A stretch of DNA of 64,000 nt. Origin: Myxococcus stipitatus DSM 14675 (GTDB lineage: Bacteria; Myxococcota; Myxococcia; Myxococcales; Myxococcaceae). Position 1 is the stretch's first letter. Every line of letters begins with the position of its first letter. The stretch spans positions 1,612,001 to 1,676,000 of the forward strand of contig NC_020126.1 in NCBI RefSeq assembly GCF_000331735.1, written 5' to 3'. The notes below the pieces were generated by a model, which was not told the DNA's origin, did no database searches, and worked only from the letters and a program-made list of their open reading frames with translations. Shown piece by piece: positions 51,526 to 60,484 of this stretch. Made by a program: the position numbers and the translations under genes.

Positions 51526-53517
51526 ATGCGCCGCCTTGTTCGTCTCCCGCTGCTCGCGGCGGGCCTCCTGGCCACGGGACTGCTGTCCTGTACCGACTCG
51601 ATGCTCGAGCCCCGGACGGAGCAGCAGTCCAATGTCGACAACCGGGTGATGCTCCAGGGGCGTGTCTGCACGCGCCCGCCCAACCCCTCCGGCTTCCCCG
51701 TGAAGGTGGTGGTGGTCATCGACGAGTCGGGCAGCATGTGCATCTCCGACCCGCCGGGCGCGCAGCGCGACAGCGGCTTCTGCCAGCGCGCGGAGGTGCA
51801 GGCCATCATCCCGCCCGGTGTCACGGAGCCCGCGCGCGTGCGCGCGCTCAAGCGCCTGGTGACGCAGTTCCGCGAGGTCAACGCGCGGGGCGGCAACGTG
51901 CAGGTGTCCGTGGCCCCCTTCGAGACCAACGTGCGAAACGTCTGGCCTCCGGTGGCGACGGGCAACCGCTTCGCCCGGCCGGACACCAACATCGACAGCT
52001 ACATCGACGGCCTGCAGAGCCAGCTGGGCAAGGGCACCGACTACCAGGGCGCCCTGTCCTACGCCTACAGCCTCATCGCCAGCGACATCAACGCCGTCTC
52101 CCTCTCCAACCCGGAATTGCTGCCGCGCACCCGCTACGTGGTGGTCTTCCTCACGGACGGGACGCCGTACCCGCGCTGCTCCGCCAGCGACAACCTCAGC
52201 GTCTATGCCTCGCCGGACAGCCCGGACCTGACGTGGCGGGACTCGCTCACCGACTTCTGCAACGCCACGGACCCGGAGGACCAGATTGAAGGGTTCGAGG
52301 TCGGCACGGACCGCAACCAGAACTACCAGCTGTTCAGCTACGTGCGCCGGCTGATGGAGCTGAAGGAGCAGAACAACGTCGGCGACGTGCGCATGCACAC
52401 GGTGCTGCTGTTCAACCAGGAGGCGGTGCGCGCCTGCGGCCCCATCTGCCAGGACATCTACGGCGTCTACCCGGGGGTGCCCCAGGCCGAGTACCCCGCG
52501 GCGGCGAAGAAGATTGCCTCGTGGCTGCTCAAGCGCTTCGCGGAGCTGGGCAACGGCGTGTACCAGGAGTTCAACGACACGCGCGAAATCTCCAACCTGG
52601 GGTTGGGCGCGCTGGACTACTCGTCCTTCGCGTCGCGCAACGTGATGAAGACGCTGATGGTGGAGTCGCTCAGCTCCGCGCCGGGGTTGGACTCGCGCGT
52701 GGTGGACAGCGACGGCGACGGGGTGCCGGATGACGTGGACACCTCGTTCGCGCTGAAGACGAACCCGTTCATCCCCGACAGCGACCGCGACTGCCTGGAT
52801 GACGGCTTCGAGTCGCGCCGCGCGGACCAGGGCTTCCGGGCCGACAACGACTTGGATGCGCGTGGGTGTGACCCGAACTCCCCGCTGACGCCGCGCTGCA
52901 CGTGCCGGGACACGGATGGTGACGGCCTGTCGCAGTTCGCGGAGGCGTACCTGCGCACGCGCGAGACCATCGTCGACAGCGACGGTGACGGCATCCCCGA
53001 CAGCATCGAGGCCCGCTGGGGCCTGGACCCCCTGGCGCCCACCGTGGCCGGGCTGGACACGGATGGAGACGGCCTTCCGGATGAAGTGGAGCTGCGCGCG
53101 GGCACGGACCCGACGCGTCGCGACAGGGCCTTCTTCGAGAAGAGCGGCTACCAGTACGAGACGCGCATCGCCGAGGTCCGGCCCAACGGCAGCATCTGCT
53201 ACGACTACACCGTGTCCAACCTGACGATGGTGACGCCGCCGGACCGGCCGGGCTCGCCCAAGCAGGGCTTCAACCTCTTCCGGCTGTGGTTCGCGGAGGC
53301 GCCGGAGAGCGGCGTGGCCACGGACTACGGCGTGTGGCAGGCGGCCTGCGCGTGGGCGCAGTACGCGCCGCCCAGCGTGCGCATCCCCGTGGGGCCGGAG
53401 CTGACGCTGACGAATGAGAACTTCAGGGTGCCCACGGAGCTGGGCAATCCCTGGGAGAATCAGGGCCGCTGTGTGGGGACGCCCCCGGCGGGCTCGCAGG
53501 GAGGATTTGTTCCGTGA
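51526..53517 (+). CDS. VWA/TSP3 lipoprotein with intact MIDAS, 663 aa
   Basis: AGGAGG precedes ATG 51526. The signal ends in the lipobox LLSC (Cys22). The VWA domain (residues 58-385) has the MIDAS motif DESGS at residues 66-70 followed by the Thr and Asp segments (GTDYQGALSYAYSL, VVVFLTDGTPYPRC). TSP3-type calcium repeats follow (DSDGDGVPDDVDTS, DSDRDCLDDGFES, DTDGDGLSQFAEAY, DTDGDGLPDEVELRAG). The C-terminal module GYQYETRI...GSICYDYTVSN is shared with its two paralogues. The stop overlaps the next gene by 4 bases (GTGA). It probably binds surface or matrix ligands in a calcium- or magnesium-dependent way. Confidence 0.88.
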   Translation: MRRLVRLPLLAAGLLATGLLSCTDSMLEPRTEQQSNVDNRVMLQGRVCTRPPNPSGFPVKVVVVIDESGSMCISDPPGAQRDSGFCQRAEVQAIIPPGVTEPARVRALKRLVTQFREVNARGGNVQVSVAPFETNVRNVWPPVATGNRFARPDTNIDSYIDGLQSQLGKGTDYQGALSYAYSLIASDINAVSLSNPELLPRTRYVVVFLTDGTPYPRCSASDNLSVYASPDSPDLTWRDSLTDFCNATDPEDQIEGFEVGTDRNQNYQLFSYVRRLMELKEQNNVGDVRMHTVLLFNQEAVRACGPICQDIYGVYPGVPQAEYPAAAKKIASWLLKRFAELGNGVYQEFNDTREISNLGLGALDYSSFASRNVMKTLMVESLSSAPGLDSRVVDSDGDGVPDDVDTSFALKTNPFIPDSDRDCLDDGFESRRADQGFRADNDLDARGCDPNSPLTPRCTCRDTDGDGLSQFAEAYLRTRETIVDSDGDGIPDSIEARWGLDPLAPTVAGLDTDGDGLPDEVELRAGTDPTRRDRAFFEKSGYQYETRIAEVRPNGSICYDYTVSNLTMVTPPDRPGSPKQGFNLFRLWFAEAPESGVATDYGVWQAACAWAQYAPPSVRIPVGPELTLTNENFRVPTELGNPWENQGRCVGTPPAGSQGGFVP

Positions 53518-55262
53518 GTGTGGCTGGTCGCGTTCTGGCGGGGCTCCTGGTCTCGCTCGTGGTGGTGGTGGCCTGCACCGATTCGTACCTCTACGACCCG
53601 CGCCGGGACGTGGAGGTCCCCGTGGACCGCTCCGTCTCGCTGCAGGGCCGCTTCTGCTCGGTCGGCTCCAACGAGGTGGTGCGCCCCATCAAGATCATCG
53701 TCCTGATGGACGCCTCGCAGTCCATGCGCGTCAGCGACCCGGACGGCACCCGCGCCACCGCGCTGGTGCAGTTGATCGAGAACCTGCCGAGGGACCCGGA
53801 GGTGCAGCTGGCGGTGGCGTTGTTCGCCGGCAGCACCACGGCCTTCCTCACCCAGAAGCCGGGCAACCCGCCGGAGGATGGCTTCGTGCAGGTGTCCAGC
53901 CTCGACGGCGCCGCGATGCGGGGCCTCACCGAGCGGCTGCTCACCTTCCGCAACCCCGACACCTCCCCGAACCGGGACTCGACGGACTTCGTCAAGCCGC
54001 TGTCGGACATCTACTCGCTCATCAACTCGGACATCGCGCGCAGCCGGCTGGAGCCGGGGGGCGCGGAGGCGCTGGCGCAGGCGCGCTACTCGGTGCTCTT
54101 CCTGTCGGATGGCAAGCCCACGTCGAACCAGGACAGCGAGCTGCTCCAGGGCGACGCGGTGGTGCGCATCCGCCAGCTGAGGGACCTGGTGGAGGACGTG
54201 CGCGTCAACACCGTGCATGTCTTCAACCCCACGCAGCCGGTGTCGTCGGTCTGTGACTTGTCGGGTGATGGGGGCTGCCCGCTGCTCATCATCAACCAGA
54301 ACGCGGACCGGCTGGAGAAGATGGCCGCGCTGGGGGGCGGCAACTTCCGCGACTTCCGCAACAACGAGCCCATCAACTTCCTGGACTTCGCCTTCGGCCA
54401 GGTGCGGCGCACCTTCGTCGTGAAGGAAGTGGTGGCGACGAACTTCTCCTCGCCGCCGGGCAGCCCGGTCGACGAGGCGGACACGGACGGGGATGGCCTG
54501 ACGGATGCGCGCGAGGCGCAGGTGGGGACGAACCCGAACAAGATGGACACCGACGGCGACGGCTTCAGCGACGGCGTGGAGGTCTACTTCCGCGAGCGCG
54601 GCGTGGACTTCAATCCGACGCAGGTGGCCGACCCCGACGGCGGCGGGCTGGACAAGGGCTGTCCTCCGCTCCTGAGGGACCAGGACTCCGACTGCGACGG
54701 CCTGCTCGACTGCGACGAGCAGTTCATCGGCACCAACTCCACGCTGGCGGACAGCGACCGCGACGGTGTGCCGGACGGCATCGAGTGGCGCGGTGGCACG
54801 CAGGGCGCGAGCAACGACCTGGACGAGGACCCGGACAACGACGGGCTGTCGAGCCGCGCGGAGCTTCGCCTGCACACCCGCCCGCTGGAGGTGGACACCT
54901 CGCGCCTGGCCGCGGAGGGCTACCGCTACCTCTTCGAGGCGGACGGTCCGCCGGATGAGCAGGGCCGGCAGTGCTACACGCTGCGCGTGGACAACGTGCT
55001 CCTGGCGCCCACCGTCGCCGCCGCCGATGACGCGGGCGTCGTGACGCGAGGCGCGGGCTTCAACAACGTGGCCCTGTCCGTGGCCATGGTGCCGGCCGAT
55101 GACCCCACCGCGCGCACCCTGGTGCGCACCTTCCGCGTGGACTCCGTGCGCTATCCGGTGGGGGGCATCAAGTCTCCCGCGGATGGCGTCGTCCGTGTGA
55201 CTCCCGAGGACTTCATCGACGGCTGCCCCGGCCGCCCCGATGTGGTGCCTCCGACGCCGTGA
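53514..55262 (+). CDS. VWA/TSP3 lipoprotein with intact MIDAS, 582 aa
   Basis: GTG 53514 overlaps the upstream stop (GTGA). A lipobox Cys at residue 21 (VVVVAC) is followed by the VWA domain with MIDAS DASQS at residues 66-70, the same position as in the upstream paralogue. Later come VLFLSDGKPTSNQDSEL, TSP3 repeats (DTDGDGLTDAREAQVGTNPN, DTDGDGFSDGVEV, DSDCDGLLDCDEQFIGTNS) and the shared C-terminal GYRYLF...GRQCYTLRVDN module. Overlap and paralogy suggest it works together with the upstream protein as a pair. Confidence 0.88.
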   Translation: MSVAGRVLAGLLVSLVVVVACTDSYLYDPRRDVEVPVDRSVSLQGRFCSVGSNEVVRPIKIIVLMDASQSMRVSDPDGTRATALVQLIENLPRDPEVQLAVALFAGSTTAFLTQKPGNPPEDGFVQVSSLDGAAMRGLTERLLTFRNPDTSPNRDSTDFVKPLSDIYSLINSDIARSRLEPGGAEALAQARYSVLFLSDGKPTSNQDSELLQGDAVVRIRQLRDLVEDVRVNTVHVFNPTQPVSSVCDLSGDGGCPLLIINQNADRLEKMAALGGGNFRDFRNNEPINFLDFAFGQVRRTFVVKEVVATNFSSPPGSPVDEADTDGDGLTDAREAQVGTNPNKMDTDGDGFSDGVEVYFRERGVDFNPTQVADPDGGGLDKGCPPLLRDQDSDCDGLLDCDEQFIGTNSTLADSDRDGVPDGIEWRGGTQGASNDLDEDPDNDGLSSRAELRLHTRPLEVDTSRLAAEGYRYLFEADGPPDEQGRQCYTLRVDNVLLAPTVAAADDAGVVTRGAGFNNVALSVAMVPADDPTARTLVRTFRVDSVRYPVGGIKSPADGVVRVTPEDFIDGCPGRPDVVPPTP

Positions 55263-55276
55263 GAATCGACGCCGCC

Positions 55277-57673
55277 ATGAAGACCCAAGTCCAACTGCTG
55301 TCGCTCGCGCTGCTCGCGCTCACCGCCTGCTCCTCCGGAGGCGGTGGCAACGAAGACGCGGGCACCTCCACGGTGACGGATGTCTGCAACAGCCGCGAGG
55401 AGGCGCTGACGCTGCCCGAGTGTGAGCTCAAGCCCGGTGAGCCCCTGGAGCGCTTCCTGGTGCGCGAGGGCGAGACGCGCGAGGGAGACCAGGACTGGTA
55501 CCGGATTGTCCTGCCCGCCAACACCAGCGCGCGCACGCTGCTCAACGTGAATGGCGTCTACCTGGCCGCCAGCACCGCCGTGCAGCTCTCCGTCTCCGTG
55601 CTGGAGCCGCTGGCCGGTGGCGGGGAGACGTCGCTGGCGAAGAAGGACGACAAGCACGGCCAGGGCGCGCCCAAGCCGGTGGACATGGTGATTCCGCTGC
55701 GCGACGACCTGAAGGGCAAGACGCTGTTGGTGCTGGTGCAGGACGCGCCGCAGGTCGCCACGCAGCCCAAGTTCGACGCGCGCAATCCCTACCGGTTGAC
55801 GATGAACGTCCTGGAGGACAAGGACACGAACGAGCCCAACGACGCGCTGGCCGCGGCCACGCCCGTGGCGCTGTCGGGGGTGGCGGGGGCTCGGTCGGGG
55901 ACGGCGTCCGGCTACCTGGCCACGGACAACGACGTGGACCGCTTCACCTTCGACCTGGCGGCGGGGGAGGTGGCGTACGTGAACATCACTGCGCCCGACC
56001 AGGGCGGCGTGCCCAACTGGCGGCTGTCCTACAAGCTGCTGCGCCCCGGCTTCCTCACCAAGGAGGAGAAGGAGGACGAGGGCGAGGTGCTCCCCGCGGT
56101 GCGCCCCGGCGTGCTGGCGACGGCGCGCAAGGTGAAGGGCGAGCACGCCGGGAAGTGGATGCTGGTGGTGCAGGGCTACCGGGGACGCACCGGGGCGGAC
56201 GTGGCGCAGGGCGATGTGAACCAGGCCTACACCGTGGACATCCGCGCCCTGTCGGAGCAGGACCCCAACGACAACAAGCCGCAGCCGAACGACTCGGTGA
56301 GCTACGCGGAGCAGCGGGGCCTGGCGTCTCCGTCTCCCGCGTCCTCCACGTCCTTCAAGGGCCGGCTGGGCCACATGGGGGACCAGGACTGGTACGGCGT
56401 GAACCTGCCGACCTCCACCGTGCCCACGCGGCTGCGCTACAAGCTGACGCCGCTGGGGACGGGGGGCCGCTACCCGCCGCTGCCCGGCAACCCGGACCGG
56501 CAGGTGCTGGTGCTCACGCCGGTGACGACGGGCGCGAACCTGGACGAGTGGCGCAACAACTGTGTCACCAAGCCCGAGGTGTGCCCCAAGGGCTACTCGG
56601 AGAGCCCGGACGTCGTCTCGCTGGTGGAGGGCTTCTGCCGGCGCACGGACCTGCCCACGTCGCTGTGTCTGCACTCGCTGCGCGAGGAGACGGTGAACAA
56701 CCCGCTCTTCACGAACCTGGGCAACTTCCAGGGCGTGCTGCCGGTGCCGCCTCACGGCGCGCAGGTGACGTACTTCTTCAACGTCCAGACGGACGGCACC
56801 AAGTGGTCGGACGACAAGGACTACCAGCTGGACGTGACGTGGGAGGCGGAGGACGCGGACGAGGTCAGCCGCTTCGGGGGCCTGGAGACGGAGCAGATGG
56901 TGACCCGGCCGATGGCGAGCTCGGCGACGCACCCGGTGCCTCCGGACACCGCGGAGTTCTCCGTGTCGGGCCGGCTGTCCCACGGCTACGGCCGGCTGCG
57001 CAACGGGCAGGACCGCGTCAATGGCTTCGGCGTGCGCGGCCCCACCGACTACGACGCGGTGCCCTCCGACGTGGACTCGTACCTGTTCACGCTGCCCTCC
57101 GTGGCCTCGCCCGAGGACCGGGCCTGGCTGGTGCAGTGGGAGATACAGAAGCAGCAGGATGGCGGGACGCCGCACGGCATCGCGCTGGACCTGACCTTCT
57201 GTGATGGTGACGCCACGGGCGCCGACGGGGGCGTGCAGGACGCGGGCATCCCGGGCTGCGCCGCGGTGCGCGTGGGCAGCCGCGGTCAGCAGCTGACGCT
57301 GGGCTACCGCTCGGATGCGCTGCGGGCCTGGCACACGCGGCAGACGGACCCGCTGAGCAGCCTGCAGCCCCAGTACACGCTGGAGGAGCGGGCCAACTCC
57401 ACCGTCGTCACCCTGGCGCCCTACGCGTGTGGCTGCCTGGAGCGTCGCTTCATGCGAGGCGGGAAGATGCGCGTGGAGGTGTCCGCGTCCGAGCGCCGCT
57501 CCTACGAGGACGTGAGCTACACGCTGCGCACCGGCTACGGCGAATATCCCACGTCGTACTCGCGCGACGGCGGCACGTCGGTGTCGTGCCCGGGCTTGGA
57601 TGACGCGGGGACGCCGACGGATGGTGGGGTGGCCGGTCCGACGGGAGGCTGTGCCTTCACCCGGCAGCCCTGA
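55277..57673 (+). CDS. Large PPC-like repeat lipoprotein, 798 aa
   Basis: ATG 55277 is preferred (lipobox LLALTAC, Cys20); GTG 55259 overlaps the upstream stop and would add six residues. The mature protein contains about four beta-sandwich modules of the bacterial pre-peptidase (PPC) type, seen from the recurring D-x-D-x-Y/F core: GDQDWYRIVLPAN, NDVDRFTFDLAAG, GDQDWYGVNLPTS and PSDVDSYLFTLPS. No peptidase domain accompanies them. The tail has a Cys cluster (ACGCLERRF and SCPGLDDA). It ends the plus-strand surface-protein block. Confidence 0.8.
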   Translation: MKTQVQLLSLALLALTACSSGGGGNEDAGTSTVTDVCNSREEALTLPECELKPGEPLERFLVREGETREGDQDWYRIVLPANTSARTLLNVNGVYLAASTAVQLSVSVLEPLAGGGETSLAKKDDKHGQGAPKPVDMVIPLRDDLKGKTLLVLVQDAPQVATQPKFDARNPYRLTMNVLEDKDTNEPNDALAAATPVALSGVAGARSGTASGYLATDNDVDRFTFDLAAGEVAYVNITAPDQGGVPNWRLSYKLLRPGFLTKEEKEDEGEVLPAVRPGVLATARKVKGEHAGKWMLVVQGYRGRTGADVAQGDVNQAYTVDIRALSEQDPNDNKPQPNDSVSYAEQRGLASPSPASSTSFKGRLGHMGDQDWYGVNLPTSTVPTRLRYKLTPLGTGGRYPPLPGNPDRQVLVLTPVTTGANLDEWRNNCVTKPEVCPKGYSESPDVVSLVEGFCRRTDLPTSLCLHSLREETVNNPLFTNLGNFQGVLPVPPHGAQVTYFFNVQTDGTKWSDDKDYQLDVTWEAEDADEVSRFGGLETEQMVTRPMASSATHPVPPDTAEFSVSGRLSHGYGRLRNGQDRVNGFGVRGPTDYDAVPSDVDSYLFTLPSVASPEDRAWLVQWEIQKQQDGGTPHGIALDLTFCDGDATGADGGVQDAGIPGCAAVRVGSRGQQLTLGYRSDALRAWHTRQTDPLSSLQPQYTLEERANSTVVTLAPYACGCLERRFMRGGKMRVEVSASERRSYEDVSYTLRTGYGEYPTSYSRDGGTSVSCPGLDDAGTPTDGGVAGPTGGCAFTRQP

Positions 57674-57762
57674 GCCTTCCGGCGCCTCCAGGCTCCGGCC
57701 CCGGATGTATGGCCATGCGGGGTCGGGCCTTCACGGATGTGTGGGATTGAAGTGAGGCCCTG

Positions 57763-57796
57763 AAACAAAAAAGCGGCGCCCGTGAAGGAGCGCCGC
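57763..57796 (-). terminator. Intrinsic terminator for the 57828-58280 gene
   Basis: GCGGCGC (57773-57779) pairs perfectly with GCGCCGC (57790-57796). On the minus strand the stem is followed by the complement of AAACAAAAAA (57763-57772), giving a U-rich tract. It lies 31 bases past the stop of the minus-strand gene. It is the clearest intrinsic terminator in the window. Confidence 0.8.
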
Positions 57797-57827
57797 GAGT
57801 CGACCGCGGGATGTTGTCTGGGCGAGG

Positions 57828-58280
57828 CTACTGGGCCGGAGGCTGGATGCCCTTGCCGTTGAGGGTGATGACCTTCTCGGCGGTGTTGGCCGCGTTGGAG
57901 CGGATGGTGAGGGTGCCCTGGTAGGTCTTCGCTTCCGTCGGCTTGAAGTTCACCTGGATGAAGAACCGCTTCTTGGAGGCCACCTGGAAGGCCTCTCCCG
58001 GCGAGCGCTCCGTCCCGTCCTGGGAAATCTTCAGGGTGAAGACATTCGGTCCGGAGTAGGAAACGTTGGAGACTTCCAGCGTATCCTCTCCCTGATTCGA
58101 CACCTGCACGGAGTTGAAGCCCGTGGTTCCCACATACGTGCCGGAGTTGTGCTCGGTGTCGAAACCCATCTCGTCACGGTCCGAGATGAGCTGCGGGGCC
58201 TTGGGGAGGTCTTCGGGGCTCTCGCCGCAAGCGGCGAGCGAGAAGAAGAGAATAGGTAGCCACGGGGTGTGCAGTCGCAT
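57828..58280 (-). CDS. Ig-like (HYDIN/DUF1573-type) lipoprotein, 150 aa
   Basis: The start at 58280 opens a signal ending in the lipobox SLAACGE. The mature part is one immunoglobulin-like beta-sandwich recognised by the phrases NSVQVSNQGEDTLEVSNVSY, RFFIQVNFKPTEAKTYQGTL and IRSNAANTAEKVITLNGKG, the usual marks of HYDIN/ASH-type domains. The gene is less GC-extreme than its neighbours and has its own terminator. It is divergent from the next gene, with only 30 bases between starts, so at least one promoter must lie within a coding region. Confidence 0.8.
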   Translation of the reverse strand: MRLHTPWLPILFFSLAACGESPEDLPKAPQLISDRDEMGFDTEHNSGTYVGTTGFNSVQVSNQGEDTLEVSNVSYSGPNVFTLKISQDGTERSPGEAFQVASKKRFFIQVNFKPTEAKTYQGTLTIRSNAANTAEKVITLNGKGIQPPAQ

Positions 58281-58310
58281 GGACGTTCACTCCTCGCTAG
58301 AGGGTCGATG

Positions 58311-58817
58311 ATGATGAATGTTGTAACAGTGTTCTGTCGTTACGCCCAGTGCGCCGGCGTTTTCCTGCTCACGTTGTTCGCGGTGGGCTGTGGAGACACG
58401 CGCGACGACTTCATCGGTCCGCGTGTGAAGGATGCCTGTGATGAGTCCTGGCCGGTGTGTGGTCGGGTGGCGGGCTGCATCCTGGGCGCGGAAGGCTATT
58501 CAGAGGGCCGCTTCCCGGGGCGAAGCCAGTTCATCGTCCAGGTGCCGGAGGCCTCTCACGTCAAGCTGAGCTTCTACATGGACGAGGTCACCGCCGCCGG
58601 AGAGGAGACGGTGGTCATCTTCCACGAGGAGGGCTGCCGCGCTCGCACGCGGCAGGCGGTGGATGGACGCGCGGTGCTCGACTCGATGGAGAAGTTCAGC
58701 GTCTTCACTCGAGAGGCGGAGCTCACCGGCGTGGGAGACCACCTCATCGAGTTCGAATCCGACATGCAGGCGCGCTACGCCGTGAAGGTGGACATCACGC
58801 CCCTGCGCAATCGCTAA
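58311..58817 (+). CDS. Lipoprotein of unknown function, 168 aa
   Basis: Three consecutive ATGs (58308, 58311, 58314) follow an AGAGGG site; 58311 has the best spacing. The signal is long and ends in FAVGCGD. The mature protein has Cys pairs (DACDESWPVCGRVAGC) near the start and a beta-rich body (SQFIVQVPEASHVKLSFYMD, GDHLIEFESDM). I do not recognise it. Its TAA stop (58815-58817) overlaps the TAG stop of the convergent GMC oxidoreductase gene. Confidence 0.65.
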   Translation: MMNVVTVFCRYAQCAGVFLLTLFAVGCGDTRDDFIGPRVKDACDESWPVCGRVAGCILGAEGYSEGRFPGRSQFIVQVPEASHVKLSFYMDEVTAAGEETVVIFHEEGCRARTRQAVDGRAVLDSMEKFSVFTREAELTGVGDHLIEFESDMQARYAVKVDITPLRNR

Positions 58818-60484
58818 CCCCCCGAGGCGACGCCTTGCTTCAGCGCGCGAACCAGATGGCTTGCCACCCGGAAGCTGTTGGCGGAGATGGTGAGCGTGGA
58901 GGGCACGCTCCCGCCGGTGGGCATGAAGCTGCCGTCGACGACGTAGAGGTTGGGCACCTCGTGCGCGCGGCAATTCCTGTCCAGCACGGACGTGGCGGCG
59001 TCGTCGCCGAAGCGGCAGGTGCCGTGCTGGAGGATGGTCGTCTCGCCGGTGGTGCTGGTGCGCTTGAGCTCATCGGGCTCCAGCCGCATCAGCACCTCCT
59101 CGCCGCGCTCCACCAGGAAGCGCGTGGCGGCCAGGTCCATGGGGTGGCGGTCCACGGTGATGGCGGCCACGGGAATCCCATACTTGTCCTTCACGGAGTC
59201 CTCCACGCTCACGGAGCTGCCGGGCGTGGGGAGGTACTCCGCGTAGACCTCGAACTGGAGGATGCGCGAGTCGCGGTAGTCCCGCATCCGGTCCTTCAGC
59301 GCCTTGCCGAAGACGGCGGACGTGCCCTTGCCCGCCATGCCCAGGGCCGCGTTGATGGGATTGGGGTGCGTCCACATGAAGCCCAGCGTGCCGCCCTTGC
59401 GGAAGCCGAAGCGCGCGTCGGGCATCAGGTAGAAGTCCTGGATGCTGCGATTGACGAAGGGGCTGGGGTCCTTCAGCCACGGCCGCTTCTGGGCCTGCTT
59501 CGACAGTCGGAAGGTGGCCTGGGCCTCGCCGAAGGAGCTGAAGGTGAGGTTCTTGCCCACCAGCCCGTTGTTGTTGGCGAGCCCTCGCGCGAAGCGGCTG
59601 GACGTCGAGTTGAGCAGCAGCCGCGCGCTCTCCACCGCCGTGCAGGACACGACGATGACCTTCGCGGGCTGCTCCTGGGTGACGCCGTCCGGGTCCACGT
59701 AGATGACGCTCTTCGCGCGGCCCTTGCGGTCCACCTCCACGGTGCGCGCCATGCAGCCGGGGCGCACCTGCACATGGCCGGTGGCCACCGCCGCGGGGAT
59801 GAGGCTGGCGTTGGTGCCGCTCTTCGCGCCCACCTCGCAGCCGTAGCTCCCGCACAGCGCGCAGTACGAGCACGGCGCGCGGCCTCGGTAGGGGCGGCTG
59901 ATGATGCCTCGCGCGGTGGGCAGCGAGTGCCAGCCCATGGCCTGGCAGGTCTTGTCGATTTCCGCCGCCACCGGGTGCACGTCCAGCGGGGGCAGGGGAT
60001 AGGGGCCGCTGCGCGGCTCCGCGAAGGGGTGGGGCACGGCGTGGCCGGACACGCCCAGCTCCGCCTCGGCCTTGTCGTAGAACGGCGCCAGGTCCTCGTA
60101 GGAGATGGGCCAGTCCTCCAGCGTGCTGCCGGGCACCGCGCCCAGCGTGGTGCGCAGTCGGAAGTCCATGGGCTTGAGCCGGTAGAAGAAGCCGCTCATG
60201 TGCACGGTGCCGCCGCCCACGCAGTTGGCGGTCCATGCCGCGGAGCTGCGCTCGTACTTGCCCTTGAAGCCCTGGCGCACCAGGTGCGGCTCCTCCCACG
60301 GCAACGGCATGAAGAAGTTGCGCCGGCTGTTGAGGATTTCGTCGTGCACGAAGTCCTGGGGCCGGTAGTGCGGACCCTTCTCCAGGACGACGACCTTGAA
60401 GCCCGCGCGGCCCAGCTCCAGCGCCATGGGGGCTCCGCCGGCGCCGCTGCCGATGATGCAGATGTCGACCTCGGGCAGGCTCAC
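58814..60484 (-). CDS. GMC-family oxidoreductase, 556 aa
   Basis: GTG 60484 overlaps the upstream stop by 4 bases (GTGA). The FAD-binding motif GSGAGGAPMALELGRAG is at residues 11-27. A Cys-rich insertion (SYCALCGSYGCEVG) could bind a metal or cluster. The C-terminal catalytic region contains QHGTCRFGDDAATSVLDRNC and PNLYVVDGSFMPTGGSVPST, the GMC signature with the active-site His. It resembles the large subunits of membrane alcohol, gluconate or sugar dehydrogenases. With the coupled subunit-3 gene upstream it should form a periplasmic or membrane dehydrogenase; the usual cytochrome subunit gene is absent nearby. The substrate is unknown. Confidence 0.9.
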   Translation of the reverse strand: MSLPEVDICIIGSGAGGAPMALELGRAGFKVVVLEKGPHYRPQDFVHDEILNSRRNFFMPLPWEEPHLVRQGFKGKYERSSAAWTANCVGGGTVHMSGFFYRLKPMDFRLRTTLGAVPGSTLEDWPISYEDLAPFYDKAEAELGVSGHAVPHPFAEPRSGPYPLPPLDVHPVAAEIDKTCQAMGWHSLPTARGIISRPYRGRAPCSYCALCGSYGCEVGAKSGTNASLIPAAVATGHVQVRPGCMARTVEVDRKGRAKSVIYVDPDGVTQEQPAKVIVVSCTAVESARLLLNSTSSRFARGLANNNGLVGKNLTFSSFGEAQATFRLSKQAQKRPWLKDPSPFVNRSIQDFYLMPDARFGFRKGGTLGFMWTHPNPINAALGMAGKGTSAVFGKALKDRMRDYRDSRILQFEVYAEYLPTPGSSVSVEDSVKDKYGIPVAAITVDRHPMDLAATRFLVERGEEVLMRLEPDELKRTSTTGETTILQHGTCRFGDDAATSVLDRNCRAHEVPNLYVVDGSFMPTGGSVPSTLTISANSFRVASHLVRALKQGVASGG

